From Pedobacter helvus (lineage in GTDB: Bacteria > Bacteroidota > Bacteroidia > Sphingobacteriales > Sphingobacteriaceae), in contig NZ_SRMP01000002.1 in the NCBI RefSeq assembly GCF_005925325.1, positions 310,001 through 374,000 on the forward strand: a DNA stretch of 64,000 nt, read 5' to 3'. Both the position numbers and the translations under genes were made by a program. The notes under the pieces are model-generated. The model was not told the DNA's origin. It saw only the letters and a program-made list of their open reading frames with translations, and did no database searches. Below are positions 1 through 10,461 of the stretch, piece by piece. The first letter of the stretch is position 1; every line of letters starts with the position of its first letter.

Positions 1-1
1 T

Positions 2-307
2 TTCCACTCGCCTTTAATGGAGCCTGCAAAAGTAGAGTTGCAAGCCGCTATTGAAGCTACGGCGATAAACGCACCAGTTTGTCCGATCTACCAAAACGTA
101 AATGCACAGCCAACTAGCGACCCTGCAGTAATTAAAGAGAATTTGATTGCGCAATTAACCGGCGCTGTGAAATGGACACAAACTGCGACAAATATGATTG
201 CCGATGGGGGAAACGATTTTGTAGAGGTTGGACCAGGTAACGTACTGCAAGGACTAGTTAAAAAAGTAAGCAGAGAAGTGCAAACTAGCAGCGCAAGCAT
301 CGCTTAG
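2..307 (+). CDS. fabD: Malonyl-CoA:ACP transacylase, C-terminal part (5' end outside window)
   Basis: This is the last ~101 residues of FabD, which moves malonyl from CoA to acyl carrier protein in fatty-acid synthesis in the cytoplasm. The open frame runs in from the left edge and begins FHSPLM, the conserved segment with the second catalytic histidine. Further on come the family's NNV-like YQNVNAQ segment, the VKWTQ segment and the EVGPGNVLQGLVKK segment near the C-terminus. The ATG at 17 is internal, not a start. The stop at 305-307 lies 18 nt before a palindromic element. The catalytic-serine half is not in the window. The call is secure. Confidence 0.92.
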   Translation, partial: FHSPLMEPAKVELQAAIEATAINAPVCPIYQNVNAQPTSDPAVIKENLIAQLTGAVKWTQTATNMIADGGNDFVEVGPGNVLQGLVKKVSREVQTSSASIA

Positions 308-324
308 TTTTTGAAATAATTATT

Positions 325-439
325 GGGGCTGTTTAAAGGCAATCTCCCAGCGTCAGAAAAAGTTTGAAAGATGTACAACATCATAACTTTTTCTGTGTTT
401 ATACGTTGGAAATAAAGATTTTGCTTTTTAGACAGCCCC
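325..439. repeat. MITE-like long palindrome between fabD and a kinase gene
   Basis: The ends are inverted copies of GGGGCTGTnTAAA, and the whole 115-bp block folds as one long imperfect hairpin. Inner arms include CAGAAAAAGTT pairing with AACTTTTTCTG and GATG pairing with CATC around a TACAA loop. The trinucleotide ATT flanks both ends, as a short target duplication would. There is no coding potential. It could be a non-autonomous transposon remnant, a REP-type element, or simply a large bidirectional terminator for fabD. Confidence 0.55.
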
Positions 440-473
440 ATTTCTGTATATTTATATTTTAAAGCCACTGAAT

Positions 474-3400
474 TTGAATACAGGACTAAAAATTAGGTTA
501 TTGATGTTACTATTGGGTGTTTGCTGTTTCATTACAGCAATATCACTTCGTAATTCAATCACTAAAAAAGACCTGTTACTGCATGAAGCCAACCAACTTC
601 AAGAAAACCTATTGGTTAGGGAGAAAATCATTTATGATTATCTTACCATGCCTGATAAACTGGAAGATCTGAAGAAATTTAGCGTTGATGAAGCGCTGGC
701 AACTAACTTTGTTAATACCTACCGACCTAGTGGCATCAACGTATTGGTATATAGGCACGGCGAACTCGAATACTGGAGTACCTACAAGGCTGTTCCCAAA
801 AATGTGGATAGGCTAAAAGATGGGACATCATTTGTTCTGTTGCCCAACGGTTATTATGAGCTAGTTAAAAAGACTGTTGGAGAGTTCATGTTTGTTTTTC
901 TTGTAACGGTTAAAACCCAATACGCAATTGAAAATCAATATCTGAAAAATCAGATTTGGCCTGGTCTTTTTAACAACAATACGCTAGAAATTGCTTCTTT
1001 CACAGATAAAGAAACAACCGAAATTTTTAGTCTCAAAAAAGATTATCTTTTTACGGTTAAACTGAGCAGTAATTATACAGACAATATTTTCACCACGGCC
1101 GAACTATGGCTGTGGCTAGTTGGAACTTTGTTTGTCAGTTTGTTCATCAACTCTTGCGGTTTGTGGCTGGCAAGACAAGGAAAAGTACTAGTTGGAACCG
1201 TACTTGTCGCCGTTTATTTCTTAGCTTTTAGGCTATTAGATCTGAAGTACTTTTGGTTCAATCATCAATTCGATCTAAGGATATTCGATCCTACAATCTA
1301 CGCAGAAAGTGATTTCTTGCCCTCGTTAGGAGATTTGCTTTTAAATGTATTGGCATTTACATGGATTTTTATCTTCGTGTATGCACATCGAAAGACATAT
1401 GTGTTGCCGAGTTGGCTCGCAAAGAACAGATTGCTCAACTATGTGCTGTTTTTCCTTTTTGCAGCGTTACTTTCTGCTGTTGCATTTTTAAGCGAAGATT
1501 TGTTTTTTGGGCTGGTATATTATTCGAAAATCGAATTTAATATCAGCAACATTATCAATTTAGGTTGGGTAAGTTGGCTCAGTATCTTTATCCTTTGCTT
1601 AGTTTGGCTAAACATTTATCTCATGGCTAATGCCATTGTAGTATTGATGAAACAGTTTGTAATGAGTTCAAAGGAAAAGCTCATTACTTTTTTACTTATT
1701 GTGGCTGGCTTTACCATCTATAACCTGGTGATAGATTATACGGTGTTTTATTTGGTTTACGCGTTACTGATTTTTATGGTTGCCTATAACAATCATATCC
1801 AAAATAGTAGGTTTTCTGTTTCGGTAATGGCGGTGATATTCTTGTGTATGGCTACCATTACGTCTATCAAATATGTGAGATTTGAAAGTGTTAAGGAAAG
1901 AAATACACGAGCTGGCATAGCCGATAAGTTAATGTACCAAGATGACCCGAAGGTGATGAACGCCATCGAGCTGTTGGAGAAAGGACTTACGGTAGACTCG
2001 CAAGTGGTGAATTACTTTAAACAGCCTTTACTGATACAAACCACAAACTTTCATAACTACATTTCGAAAAATTATTTAGATGGGTACCTATCGAGATTTG
2101 AATATAAAATGTTCGAATACAATCGTGCCGATCAGTCTTTGAAAAATGCTGAGAGTTTACCAATTACCAAGTACAAGAATTTGGTAAAGTTTGGCGCAGT
2201 AAAAGCGCAGCAAGCAAACTATTTTTATCGCGTTAACGATACTTTTGGTTTTCAAAACTACTTTGGTATCATCCCTGTGTTTGATGGTGACAATCTATTG
2301 GGAACAATGGTAGTAGAGCTTATATCTAGACCTTACGATTACAATACGCTTTTCCCTGATCTGTTAATTGATGGAAAACTGAAAAGTGACGAAGATTTAA
2401 GTAAGTACTCATTGGCTTTTTACAAGCAAAATCAACTGTTTAGTCAGTCTGGTAAGTACGTTTATCCGATGGTGAATACCTATTTTAAAGGCGAGCGAGA
2501 CAGGATTGAATTCATTAATGAATACACTAATGATTATTCCTACAGTCATGCGGTATACAAACCTGCTAATAATCGTTTAGTAGTCATAAGTTTAGAAAAG
2601 GTAGAGTTTACCGTTCGGTTAGCCACCTTATCTTTCTTCTTCCTAATTTTTATCATCTTCGGCATTTTTGCATACATCGTAGTGTGGTTGGTAGTTAACA
2701 TTAGCGACAGCCGCGGCGGTATATTCAACATCAATAGATATTTGATGATCAATGCCAATAAAATCCTCTACAAAACCCGTATTCAGTTTTCTATAGTACT
2801 TTCTGTAGTGGCCACGTTGGTAATTGTTGGCTGGACCACCTTTTTCAATATCAAACATCAATATTTGGAGCAACAGACTGAGCAGGTGCGAGAAAAATTG
2901 AGAAAAGTTCAGTTAGCCTACGAAAAGCATATTGCCTTGGCCGGAACCATTAGCAATAATAGCGAAGCGCAATTTGAGTTTAATCAGTTTGCGGATGTTA
3001 ACGGGATATATCTTAACCTTTACGATATAAGTGGAAGTTTGTACCTCACAACTTTACCAAGGCTTTATGATTTGGGGATAATTGGACGTAAAATGGGACC
3101 AATGGCTTATATGCAACTAGCTGTGGAGCAGAAATCGGAGTTCATCAATCCTGTGGAGAAAATAGGAGATTTTACTTATGCTGCCGCTTATGCTCCTATA
3201 AGAAATGCGGATAATCAAACCATTGCCTACATCAGTATTCCGTATTATTCAAACGAGGAAGATTACCAGGCTCGAATTGGCTTGTTCATCAATACGCTGA
3301 TTAATATTTATGCGCTCGTTTTCGTATTGATCGGAGTTTTAGCCGTTTTCTTGGCTAATCAGATCACTAGCCCTTTAACTTTTATTCAGGAAAATATCCG

Positions 3401-4202
3401 TAGAACAAAATTAGGCCAGACCAATCAGCCGCTCATTTGGCACCGTCAAGATGAAATTGGAGTACTCATTAAAGAGTATAACAAAATGATTGCTGAGTTA
3501 GAAGTTAGCGCTAATAAACTAGCTCGGAGCGAGCGGGAGAGCGCTTGGCGTGAAATGGCGAAGCAAGTGGCGCATGAAATTAAAAATCCACTGACACCTT
3601 TGAAATTAGGGGTGCAATTACTGGAGAAATCTTGGAAAGAGAAAGATCCTAACTTCGAACAGAAGTTTGAAAGATTTAATAAATCATTTGTAGAGCAGAT
3701 TGATAGTTTGGCTACCATTGCATCAGAGTTTTCAAATTTTGCCAAAATGCCTGATACGAAATTAGAGCGCATCACTTTGGTGCCAATTATAGAGCAAGCG
3801 AAGGAAGTTTTCAGTTCAATGGGCCATGTAGAAATACATATCTTAAACAGAACCAATGCGGAAATTGTGGTGATGGGCGATAAAGATCAATTGCTACGTT
3901 CGTTTAACAACCTGTTGAAAAACGCTATCGAAGCGGCTGAAGGTAAAGAAAAATGTGTAATCAAAATACACATCGCTAACGATGAAAAGCAAGTTTTTGT
4001 GGAAGTAGAGGATAATGGAAAAGGCATTGAACCAAGTTTGCAAAGCAGTATTTTTAGGGCGAACTTTACCACAAAATCTTCTGGTACAGGCTTAGGTTTG
4101 GCTTTCGTTAAGCAAGCTATAGAAAACGCTGGCGGAAAAGTGGAGTTTACTTCGGTGTTAAACAATGGAACAATCTTCTACCTTACTTTTCCTTTGGTGT
4201 AA
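474..4202 (+). CDS. Very large membrane sensor histidine kinase (NtrY-like, HAMP)
   Basis: 1242 residues. A TTG start is chosen because it directly precedes an N-terminal membrane helix (about residues 7-26) and no ATG fits. Residues ~205-465 hold a cluster of about six to eight membrane segments. A soluble stretch follows, then membrane helices near 705-730 and 770-795, a further extracytoplasmic domain, a helix near 945-970, and a HAMP domain (ITSPLTFIQENIRR). The kinase core has the H-box VAHEIKNPLTPLK with phospho-acceptor H1034, the N-box NNLLKNAIEAA and the ATP-lid glycine boxes EDNGKGIE and GTGLGLAF. The HEIKNPLTP form of the H-box is typical of NtrY-type kinases. No response regulator is adjacent. 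The stop overlaps the next start by one base, so the two are probably co-expressed. The signal is unknown. Confidence 0.88.
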   Translation: MNTGLKIRLLMLLLGVCCFITAISLRNSITKKDLLLHEANQLQENLLVREKIIYDYLTMPDKLEDLKKFSVDEALATNFVNTYRPSGINVLVYRHGELEYWSTYKAVPKNVDRLKDGTSFVLLPNGYYELVKKTVGEFMFVFLVTVKTQYAIENQYLKNQIWPGLFNNNTLEIASFTDKETTEIFSLKKDYLFTVKLSSNYTDNIFTTAELWLWLVGTLFVSLFINSCGLWLARQGKVLVGTVLVAVYFLAFRLLDLKYFWFNHQFDLRIFDPTIYAESDFLPSLGDLLLNVLAFTWIFIFVYAHRKTYVLPSWLAKNRLLNYVLFFLFAALLSAVAFLSEDLFFGLVYYSKIEFNISNIINLGWVSWLSIFILCLVWLNIYLMANAIVVLMKQFVMSSKEKLITFLLIVAGFTIYNLVIDYTVFYLVYALLIFMVAYNNHIQNSRFSVSVMAVIFLCMATITSIKYVRFESVKERNTRAGIADKLMYQDDPKVMNAIELLEKGLTVDSQVVNYFKQPLLIQTTNFHNYISKNYLDGYLSRFEYKMFEYNRADQSLKNAESLPITKYKNLVKFGAVKAQQANYFYRVNDTFGFQNYFGIIPVFDGDNLLGTMVVELISRPYDYNTLFPDLLIDGKLKSDEDLSKYSLAFYKQNQLFSQSGKYVYPMVNTYFKGERDRIEFINEYTNDYSYSHAVYKPANNRLVVISLEKVEFTVRLATLSFFFLIFIIFGIFAYIVVWLVVNISDSRGGIFNINRYLMINANKILYKTRIQFSIVLSVVATLVIVGWTTFFNIKHQYLEQQTEQVREKLRKVQLAYEKHIALAGTISNNSEAQFEFNQFADVNGIYLNLYDISGSLYLTTLPRLYDLGIIGRKMGPMAYMQLAVEQKSEFINPVEKIGDFTYAAAYAPIRNADNQTIAYISIPYYSNEEDYQARIGLFINTLINIYALVFVLIGVLAVFLANQITSPLTFIQENIRRTKLGQTNQPLIWHRQDEIGVLIKEYNKMIAELEVSANKLARSERESAWREMAKQVAHEIKNPLTPLKLGVQLLEKSWKEKDPNFEQKFERFNKSFVEQIDSLATIASEFSNFAKMPDTKLERITLVPIIEQAKEVFSSMGHVEIHILNRTNAEIVVMGDKDQLLRSFNNLLKNAIEAAEGKEKCVIKIHIANDEKQVFVEVEDNGKGIEPSLQSSIFRANFTTKSSGTGLGLAFVKQAIENAGGKVEFTSVLNNGTIFYLTFPLV

Positions 4203-7200
4203 TGATGTTTAGGTTTTGCCTCATATCGCTTTTGGTGATTTTGGTAAACACTGGCTTAAAGGCACAATTAAATTCGAACCAACGCTTTAAAAAGGTTACC
4301 ACCACTACCAGTGTTATTGTTTTAGACAGCCTAAGTATTGTTCCTCAGTCTCTGAAGATAAGTTACGATAATAATTTATTGGTAGATAGTTCGCTGTATT
4401 ACGTAGATTATACCAAAGCTACTTTTTCATGGAAAGGGGCAGCGGGTATCACACTTCAATTAAGCTATAAAGTTTTTCCTATTCTATTTTCTAAAAACTA
4501 TTTCCATAAAGATGTAAAGCTGATCGAAGAATTAGCAATAGACAATAGTAGCTTTTACAATTATAAACCTCAGACCGTAGAAAACACACTTTTTTCCATG
4601 AAAGGCCTCAATAAAAGCGGTAGTATTTCGAGAGGGATCATGTTTGGAAATAATCAAAATCTTTCGGTAAACTCTAACATGGTGCTACAGATGTCTGGTA
4701 AGATTGGAAACGACATCGAGATTTTGGCAGCTATTTCTGATGACAACTTGCCGATCCAGCCCGAAGGAAATACGCAGCAATTGAATGAATTTGACCGTGT
4801 GTTTGTGCAGATCAAAAAAGACAGCACCATGCTCACCGCTGGAGATTATGAACTGAAGCGTCCGAATAGTTATTTCATGAACTTTTACAAACGTACGCAG
4901 GGAGCCATGATTAGCCATGATTTTAAAACGGAGAAGGGAATTAGATACAGCACCACCGTTGCGGCTGCAGTAGCCAAAGGCCGTTCGGCTCGAAATCAGA
5001 TCATTGGTCAGGAAGGAAACCAGGGACCATACCGTTTAACTGGCAATAATGGCGAAACCTATATTGTAGTTATTGCCGGTACCGAACGTGTTTTTATTGA
5101 TGGCGTGCCTTTAGTTCGCGGACAGGATAACGATTACATTATCGATTACAATACTGCCGAAATTACCTTTACGGCTAAGCAGCTCATCAATTTAAATTCC
5201 CGCATTTCTGTCGAGTTTGAATATTCTGATAAAAATTATTCCCGTTCGCTAACCTATTTAAACCAGCGGATAGAAACGGATAAGCTAGCCTTTCGTTTAA
5301 ACTACTACAATGAAAAGGACAACAGAAATCAGCCTTTTTTGCAGACTTTGAATGATGAGCAAAAGCAATTCATGTCAACCTTAGGACGTGATATCTCACA
5401 AGCTTATTATTCAAATGTAACCGAAGTCCCTTTTAATGAGAATGAGATTTTATATGAGAAATTGACATCAATAGGAGGGTTTGACTATTACCGCTATTCC
5501 ATTGATCCGGCCTTGGCAAAATATCGAGTTGGTTTTTCCTACATCGGCGAAGGTCGAGGTAATTATCGCATCAATAGCCAGTCGGCGGCTAATGGTAAGG
5601 TGTACGAATTTGTAGAACCGATAAACGGTGTAATGCAAGGAAATTACGAGCCAATTACCTTATTGATTACGCCCAAACAGCAGCAATTAATTACTGTAGG
5701 TGCCGATTTTAAGCCCAAGAAACAAAGTCTTTTCAGTACCGAATTTGCGATCAGCAATAACAATGTCAACCTGTTTGCTGATAAAAGCACAGCTAACACC
5801 TCTGGTTACGGTTTGAAATTAGATGCTTTACATCCCATCTTATTAAATGAAAAAGGTTTGAAGCTAAATACATCTGCCAACTATGAGTATGTAAGCAAAA
5901 CTTTTAAGCCGATAGAACGCTACAGAACGGTTGAGTTTAACCGTGATTTTAACTTAGACGCTATAACTACAGAAGCCACTGAACATCTTTTCTCAGCAGG
6001 TTTGCAGTTGTTTAAGAAGGAAAATCAGAATATAGGTTATACACTGAATACATTTACCAGAGAGGGGCAGTACCAAGGTTATTTGCATAAAGTGAACGCC
6101 TTGTACAAAGCAGGAAAGTATGGTTTTAAATACGATGGCAGCTTACTCAATTCGAATGCTACGGCAAACGATGGTACTTTTTTCAAACATTATTTAGATG
6201 CCAATCGGGAGATTTCTAATCTCATAGCTGGGTTTGTTTTTGAACAGCAGCAAAACACCACTGCCGATAAACAAACGGATGCTCTAACTGGAAATAGTTT
6301 CTCTTATAGTATCTATAAATTATATTTACAAAGTAAGGCTAGCCAAAGCAATCGCTATAAAATTGACTACAGTTTTAGGCAAGATCAATTACCTCGTGGA
6401 ACGGAATTGTTGAATAGTTCGCATTCGCAAAGCATAAACCTGGGTGTAGATTTAACTAAGAATGTAAATTCTACCTTAAGTTTAACTGCTGGTTATCGTA
6501 AAACGGGATATGAAAATGGATTTGCATCGGTAAATAGCGACGAAAGTTTAGTAGGCAGGTTAGATTATAACCTCAATGCGATGAAGGGTTTTATCAATAC
6601 TTCAATTTATTATGAAGTAGGCAATGGCCAAGAGCCACGACGAGAAATTACCTACTTAGAAGTTTTACCCGGACAAGGAATTTACGCTTGGAATGATTAC
6701 AATGGCAACGGCATTAAGGAATTGAACGAGTTCGAGATTTCTCGTTTTCCAGACCAAGCCAAGTATATCCGCATTTTTACCGCTGGAACAGAATACGTTC
6801 GAACGAATTTCACGGGGGTTAACCAAAGTATTCGCATCACGCCAAGTGCCATTTTAAAAGGTGGTAAGGGTTTTCAAAAGTTTGTGAATAGGTTTACCAA
6901 TCAACTTTCTTATAAAATAGACCGTAAGATTTTGGCAAGCGATGGTTTTGAAGTCTATAATCCTTTTCATACAGGGATAGATGCCGCAAATTTGATTTCT
7001 CTAAGCTCATTTTTAAGGAATACACTTTTCTTCAATAGGAATAATCCGAAGTTTGGTGTAGATTTTAATTATCTGGCCGATGGTGGAAAGAGCTTTTTAA
7101 GTAATGGCTTCGATAGCCGAAAACGTTACGAAAGAGGTTTGCGGATTAGGACCTCGCCAGTGAGAAGTACCAATATAAATTTTACCGTAAATCAAGGCAG

Positions 7201-7648
7201 TAAGAACTACAATTCCGAGCTTTTTGCACAACGTAATTATCAGATCAATTACTTTGAATTGTTGCCAGAGTTTAATTATCAATTTAGCACTGATTTGAGG
7301 TTGACTTTTGCGGGTGTTTATGGCAATCAGCGTAATGCTAGCGAGTTTGGTGGCGAGAAAAACCAGAATGTTACTTTTACTACAGAAACTCGTTACAACG
7401 TGTTAAAAAAAGGTGTACTGACTGGTAGAGTGAGTTATATCAACAATAGGTTTACTGGCGAAAGTAATAGCACTATCGGTTACGAAATGCTATCAGGCCT
7501 ACAGATTGGTAATAATTACACTTGGGGATTGGGCTTGCAACGCACCATTGGTAATGGCATTCAGTTAAATATTAGCTACGAAGGTCGTAAATCTCCAGAA
7601 GTAAATGTGGTACACACAGGAAATATGCAGGTTAGAGCTTATTTTTAG
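4202..7648 (+). CDS. Large secreted or outer-membrane beta-rich protein, unrecognised
   Basis: 1148 residues, starting at the ATG inside TAATG that overlaps the kinase stop. A signal peptide (about residues 1-22, ending LKAQ) marks export. The rest is rich in alternating hydrophobic/polar strands and aromatic residues, and it ends in a short strand with a terminal phenylalanine (MQVRAYF). This is the usual look of a Bacteroidota outer-membrane beta-barrel. Near D832 the segment DYNGNGIKELNEFE resembles a calcium-binding EF-hand/dockerin-like loop. I do not recognise a named family. The tight coupling to the kinase suggests an envelope component linked to that sensor, which is inference. Confidence 0.7.
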   Translation: MMFRFCLISLLVILVNTGLKAQLNSNQRFKKVTTTTSVIVLDSLSIVPQSLKISYDNNLLVDSSLYYVDYTKATFSWKGAAGITLQLSYKVFPILFSKNYFHKDVKLIEELAIDNSSFYNYKPQTVENTLFSMKGLNKSGSISRGIMFGNNQNLSVNSNMVLQMSGKIGNDIEILAAISDDNLPIQPEGNTQQLNEFDRVFVQIKKDSTMLTAGDYELKRPNSYFMNFYKRTQGAMISHDFKTEKGIRYSTTVAAAVAKGRSARNQIIGQEGNQGPYRLTGNNGETYIVVIAGTERVFIDGVPLVRGQDNDYIIDYNTAEITFTAKQLINLNSRISVEFEYSDKNYSRSLTYLNQRIETDKLAFRLNYYNEKDNRNQPFLQTLNDEQKQFMSTLGRDISQAYYSNVTEVPFNENEILYEKLTSIGGFDYYRYSIDPALAKYRVGFSYIGEGRGNYRINSQSAANGKVYEFVEPINGVMQGNYEPITLLITPKQQQLITVGADFKPKKQSLFSTEFAISNNNVNLFADKSTANTSGYGLKLDALHPILLNEKGLKLNTSANYEYVSKTFKPIERYRTVEFNRDFNLDAITTEATEHLFSAGLQLFKKENQNIGYTLNTFTREGQYQGYLHKVNALYKAGKYGFKYDGSLLNSNATANDGTFFKHYLDANREISNLIAGFVFEQQQNTTADKQTDALTGNSFSYSIYKLYLQSKASQSNRYKIDYSFRQDQLPRGTELLNSSHSQSINLGVDLTKNVNSTLSLTAGYRKTGYENGFASVNSDESLVGRLDYNLNAMKGFINTSIYYEVGNGQEPRREITYLEVLPGQGIYAWNDYNGNGIKELNEFEISRFPDQAKYIRIFTAGTEYVRTNFTGVNQSIRITPSAILKGGKGFQKFVNRFTNQLSYKIDRKILASDGFEVYNPFHTGIDAANLISLSSFLRNTLFFNRNNPKFGVDFNYLADGGKSFLSNGFDSRKRYERGLRIRTSPVRSTNINFTVNQGSKNYNSELFAQRNYQINYFELLPEFNYQFSTDLRLTFAGVYGNQRNASEFGGEKNQNVTFTTETRYNVLKKGVLTGRVSYINNRFTGESNSTIGYEMLSGLQIGNNYTWGLGLQRTIGNGIQLNISYEGRKSPEVNVVHTGNMQVRAYF

Positions 7649-7737
7649 GTAACATTCCTCATCACTAGTATTTATGTCAATTTTTTTAAAATTTTACATG
7701 CGATATAAATCAATATGAGTAAAATAAAAGACCGTTA

Positions 7738-7814
7738 AAGCTGATGCTGAAATAAATTCAGTATGACGAATTGTTAATATACCGTCACCCTGAATTTATT
7801 TCAGGGTCTGCTAG
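7738..7814. repeat. Double-hairpin REP-like element (copy 1)
   Basis: Two short palindromes, one around CTGAAATAAATTCAG and one around CCTGAATTTATTTCAGG, are separated by the inward motif TATGACG...CGTCAC. The same arrangement recurs at 23965-24040, and a single-hairpin relative occurs at 12319-12345. It is non-coding and lies between convergent genes. Confidence 0.7.
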
Positions 7815-7879
7815 AAAGGATTAACGGATGTTAGTTAGACATACAATTAGTTAACCGTATGTCCAACACTGCATTTACA

Positions 7880-8311
7880 TTACTTCCCTTGTTTATTATA
7901 ACTCATCATCCAATTTACGCCAAATTTATCAGTTAACATGCCAAAATAATCGCCCCAAAAGGTATCCATTAGCGGCATGGTGATATGTCCGCCAGTGCTA
8001 AGAAAATTAAAAATACGGTCTGCTTCTTCTCTACTGTGTGCAGAGATAGATACTGCAAAATTATTTCCTTGCTTGAATGTTGGCGCCCAATCGCCACCTA
8101 CATCGCTACCCATTAATACAGAACTACCGATAGGTAAGGACACGTGCATCACTTTGTTCTTGTCGATTTCTGGTACAGTATAATCTTCACTTGATGGCAT
8201 TTCGCCAAAGCGACCTAAGTAGCTGAATTCTCCGCCAAATACTGATTTGTAGAAGTTAAATGCTTCTTCACAGTTTCCGTTGAAATTTAAATAGGTGTTT
8301 GTTGTTGTCAT
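7880..8311 (-). CDS. VOC-superfamily protein, PhnB/YjdN-like
   Basis: 143 residues, full length for the PhnB-like branch of the vicinal-oxygen-chelate (glyoxalase/bleomycin-resistance) superfamily. Seen: the N-terminal YLNFNGNCEEAFNFYKSVFG segment that defines the family, a middle HVSLPIGSSVLMGSD strand, and the C-terminal WGDYFGMLTDKFGVNWM segment. Members of this subgroup are small cytoplasmic dimers, usually without an assigned substrate. The gene stands alone with repeats on both sides. The exact reaction cannot be told from sequence. Confidence 0.85.
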   Translation of the reverse strand: MTTTNTYLNFNGNCEEAFNFYKSVFGGEFSYLGRFGEMPSSEDYTVPEIDKNKVMHVSLPIGSSVLMGSDVGGDWAPTFKQGNNFAVSISAHSREEADRIFNFLSTGGHITMPLMDTFWGDYFGMLTDKFGVNWMMSYNKQGK

Positions 8312-8880
8312 AAGATTTAAATTTTGGTTACCTAAACTTATACAAATAAATCAACAAAAATGTTAGCGAAGGTTTAAATTTCGATTAAACTAAGATAAGG
8401 TGAGTTCGGGTTAAGATATATTTGAAACGAGCTACAATATCATTTAAGACATATATTTAAGCTCGCCGCCGCTAGGCCCTTACTTTTTTTCCAGAATTTC
8501 TTTATGTTTTTAATTGCTTTAAAGCTTGCTTCGCAGGTTTCTTTTAAAAGTAATAGTTTGGCTCATTAGTGCAACCCGAAAAATAGAAGACCGAAAATTA
8601 GCTGAACGGAGATTTGAGGGCTATCGCCAGCAATATCTTATTTTTTTGTTCCAAACTCGCATTAAGATAGTAATGAAAGAGTTTTGATTTGCAGTTGTTT
8701 TTGTTAACTAGCCCCGATTGTAGCGGCAGCGCCGAGCGTAGCGAGGACTACAGCGAAAAGCGGGACCACACAAAAATAGCAGCACAAAACCTGCGTTGCT
8801 AAAAAAAATATTTACGATATTCTAACTCGAGGATAGGTTTCTCTCTCTAAAAAGGAGAGATGCCCAACTGGCAGAGAGGG
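8312..8880. other. Intergenic region with dispersed repeats, no gene seen
   Basis: 569 bases between the divergently placed ends of the VOC gene and prfC. I find no convincing coding frame or RNA gene. The right half holds a GCCCCGATTG-type repeat (8709-8766). Close to prfC there is a TCTCTC/GAGAGA palindrome (about 8842-8860) resembling sequence near 62730-62745, which may also terminate prfC transcription. Confidence 0.6.
8709..8766 (+). repeat. GCCCCGATTG...AAAGCGGGAC dispersed repeat (copy A)
   Basis: The block runs from TAGCCCCGATTGTAGCGG to AGCGAAAAGCGGGAC. An inverted copy with the same ends lies at 47027-47105, and partial copies occur near 12505-12530 and 47210-47365. The middles differ between copies while the ends are kept, as in a REP/MITE-type family. 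No open reading frame is present. Confidence 0.6.
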
Positions 8881-10461
8881 TTACTTAAACTCGCTCGTAG
8901 TATGGAAACTGATATCTGGATAATCGCGTTTGGTCATCTCGATCATGAAATCATTATCAGATAGATAAACCGGATTGCCTTCTTTATCTGTACCGATATG
9001 TTGTTGCTTACGCTTCACAAATTCATCTAAGGTTTTTTTGTCATCGCTAGTTACCCAACGCGAACGACTGTAAGTTAGCGTGCGGAAACGACATTTTGCA
9101 CCATATTCATGCTCTAAACGGAAGTTGATTACCTCGAACTGCAACTCACCTACAGCACCAATTACTTTACGGTTACCTGGCTGCATTACAAAAAGTTGTG
9201 CCACGCCTTCGTCGGTTAATTGCTCGATACCTTTTTCTAATTGTTTGGTACGCATTGGATCCATGTTCTCAACCTCTTTGAAAATTGCAGGAGAGAAGCT
9301 AGGAATACCTTTAAAGTGCAGCTTTTCGCCTTCGGTTAACGTATCGCCAATTTTAAAGTTGCCACTATCATACAAACCAACCACGTCGCCCGGCCAAGCT
9401 TCCTCCACCAAACTTTTTTCGTTGGCCATAAAATCCATTGGGTTGGCAAACTTCATTTTCTTATCCTGACGGGTGTGATAGTAGAATTTATTGCGTTCAA
9501 ACTTACCAGAACAAATACGTAAAAAGGCAATCCTATCACGGTGTTTAGGGTCTAAGTTGGCGTGAATTTTAAACACAAAACCACTGAAATTTTTCTCTGC
9601 AACCAATACATCACGTTCTTCTGCCTCACGATGTTTCGGACTTGGTGCGATCTCAATGAAAGTATCTAAAAGTTCCTTTATACCGAAGTTATTGATAGCA
9701 GAACCGAAGAATACTGGTGCCAACAGGCCTTCTTGGTATAAAGAAAGATCTAAATCGCCATAAACGCCATTTACCAATTCGGTTTCATCTTTTAGGTTAT
9801 TAACTTCCTTTTCTTGTAAATAGTCTAGCAAAGCGGCATCGTTTAAATCGTTAACTTTTACTACCGAATCCGTTACTTTGGTTTTATCCGAATGAAAAAG
9901 GTTCAACTGGTTATGATAAATACTATAAACACCTTTAAAAGTATGACCTTGTCCAATAGGCCAAGATTGCGGACATAAACTAATGCTCAATTTCTCCTCA
10001 ATTTCATCTAATAAATCGAAAGCTTCTTTACCCTCACGGTCCATTTTGTTGATGAAGATAATTACCGGTGTGTTACGCATTCTACAAACCGACATCAATT
10101 TCTCGGTTTGTTCCTCTACACCTTTCACACAGTCAACCACCAAAACCACACTATCTACTGCCGAAAGTGTACGGTAGGTGTCTTCCGCAAAATCTTTGTG
10201 ACCAGGTGTATCTAAAATATTGATACGTTTGCCACTGTACTCGAAACCCATTACCGATGTAGCAACCGAGATACCACGTTGGCGTTCGATTTCCATAAAA
10301 TCGGAAGTATTGCTCTGATTGGCCTTGTTACGCTTTACGGCACCTGCAGTATTAATTGCACCACCAAAAAGCAAGAATTTCTCGGTTAAAGTGGTTTTTC
10401 CCGCATCGGGGTGACTAATAATAGCAAAGGTTTTTCTTTTTTCTATTTCTGGGTGTAGCAT
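8881..10461 (-). CDS. prfC: Peptide chain release factor 3 (GTPase)
   Basis: 526 residues, the normal RF3 length. RF3 is the GTPase that removes RF1/RF2 from the ribosome after termination. GTP-binding motifs are clear: P-loop [12 protein letters not shown] near the N-terminus, [12 protein letters not shown] (switch I), [11 protein letters not shown] (G3) and NKMDR (G4). The RQRGISV wording and the C-terminal domain ([23 protein letters not shown] split by strand breaks) separate RF3 from EF-G. The start ATG directly precedes [21 protein letters not shown], the expected N-terminus. It is monocistronic, with a -7 box about 87 nt upstream. Confidence 0.96.
   Translation of the reverse strand: MLHPEIEKRKTFAIISHPDAGKTTLTEKFLLFGGAINTAGAVKRNKANQSNTSDFMEIERQRGISVATSVMGFEYSGKRINILDTPGHKDFAEDTYRTLSAVDSVVLVVDCVKGVEEQTEKLMSVCRMRNTPVIIFINKMDREGKEAFDLLDEIEEKLSISLCPQSWPIGQGHTFKGVYSIYHNQLNLFHSDKTKVTDSVVKVNDLNDAALLDYLQEKEVNNLKDETELVNGVYGDLDLSLYQEGLLAPVFFGSAINNFGIKELLDTFIEIAPSPKHREAEERDVLVAEKNFSGFVFKIHANLDPKHRDRIAFLRICSGKFERNKFYYHTRQDKKMKFANPMDFMANEKSLVEEAWPGDVVGLYDSGNFKIGDTLTEGEKLHFKGIPSFSPAIFKEVENMDPMRTKQLEKGIEQLTDEGVAQLFVMQPGNRKVIGAVGELQFEVINFRLEHEYGAKCRFRTLTYSRSRWVTSDDKKTLDEFVKRKQQHIGTDKEGNPVYLSDNDFMIEMTKRDYPDISFHTTSEFK

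Noticed and set aside
3446..3856. 136-codon open frame opposite the kinase gene
   Set aside because: Antisense shadow of a conserved kinase domain; no recognisable protein features.
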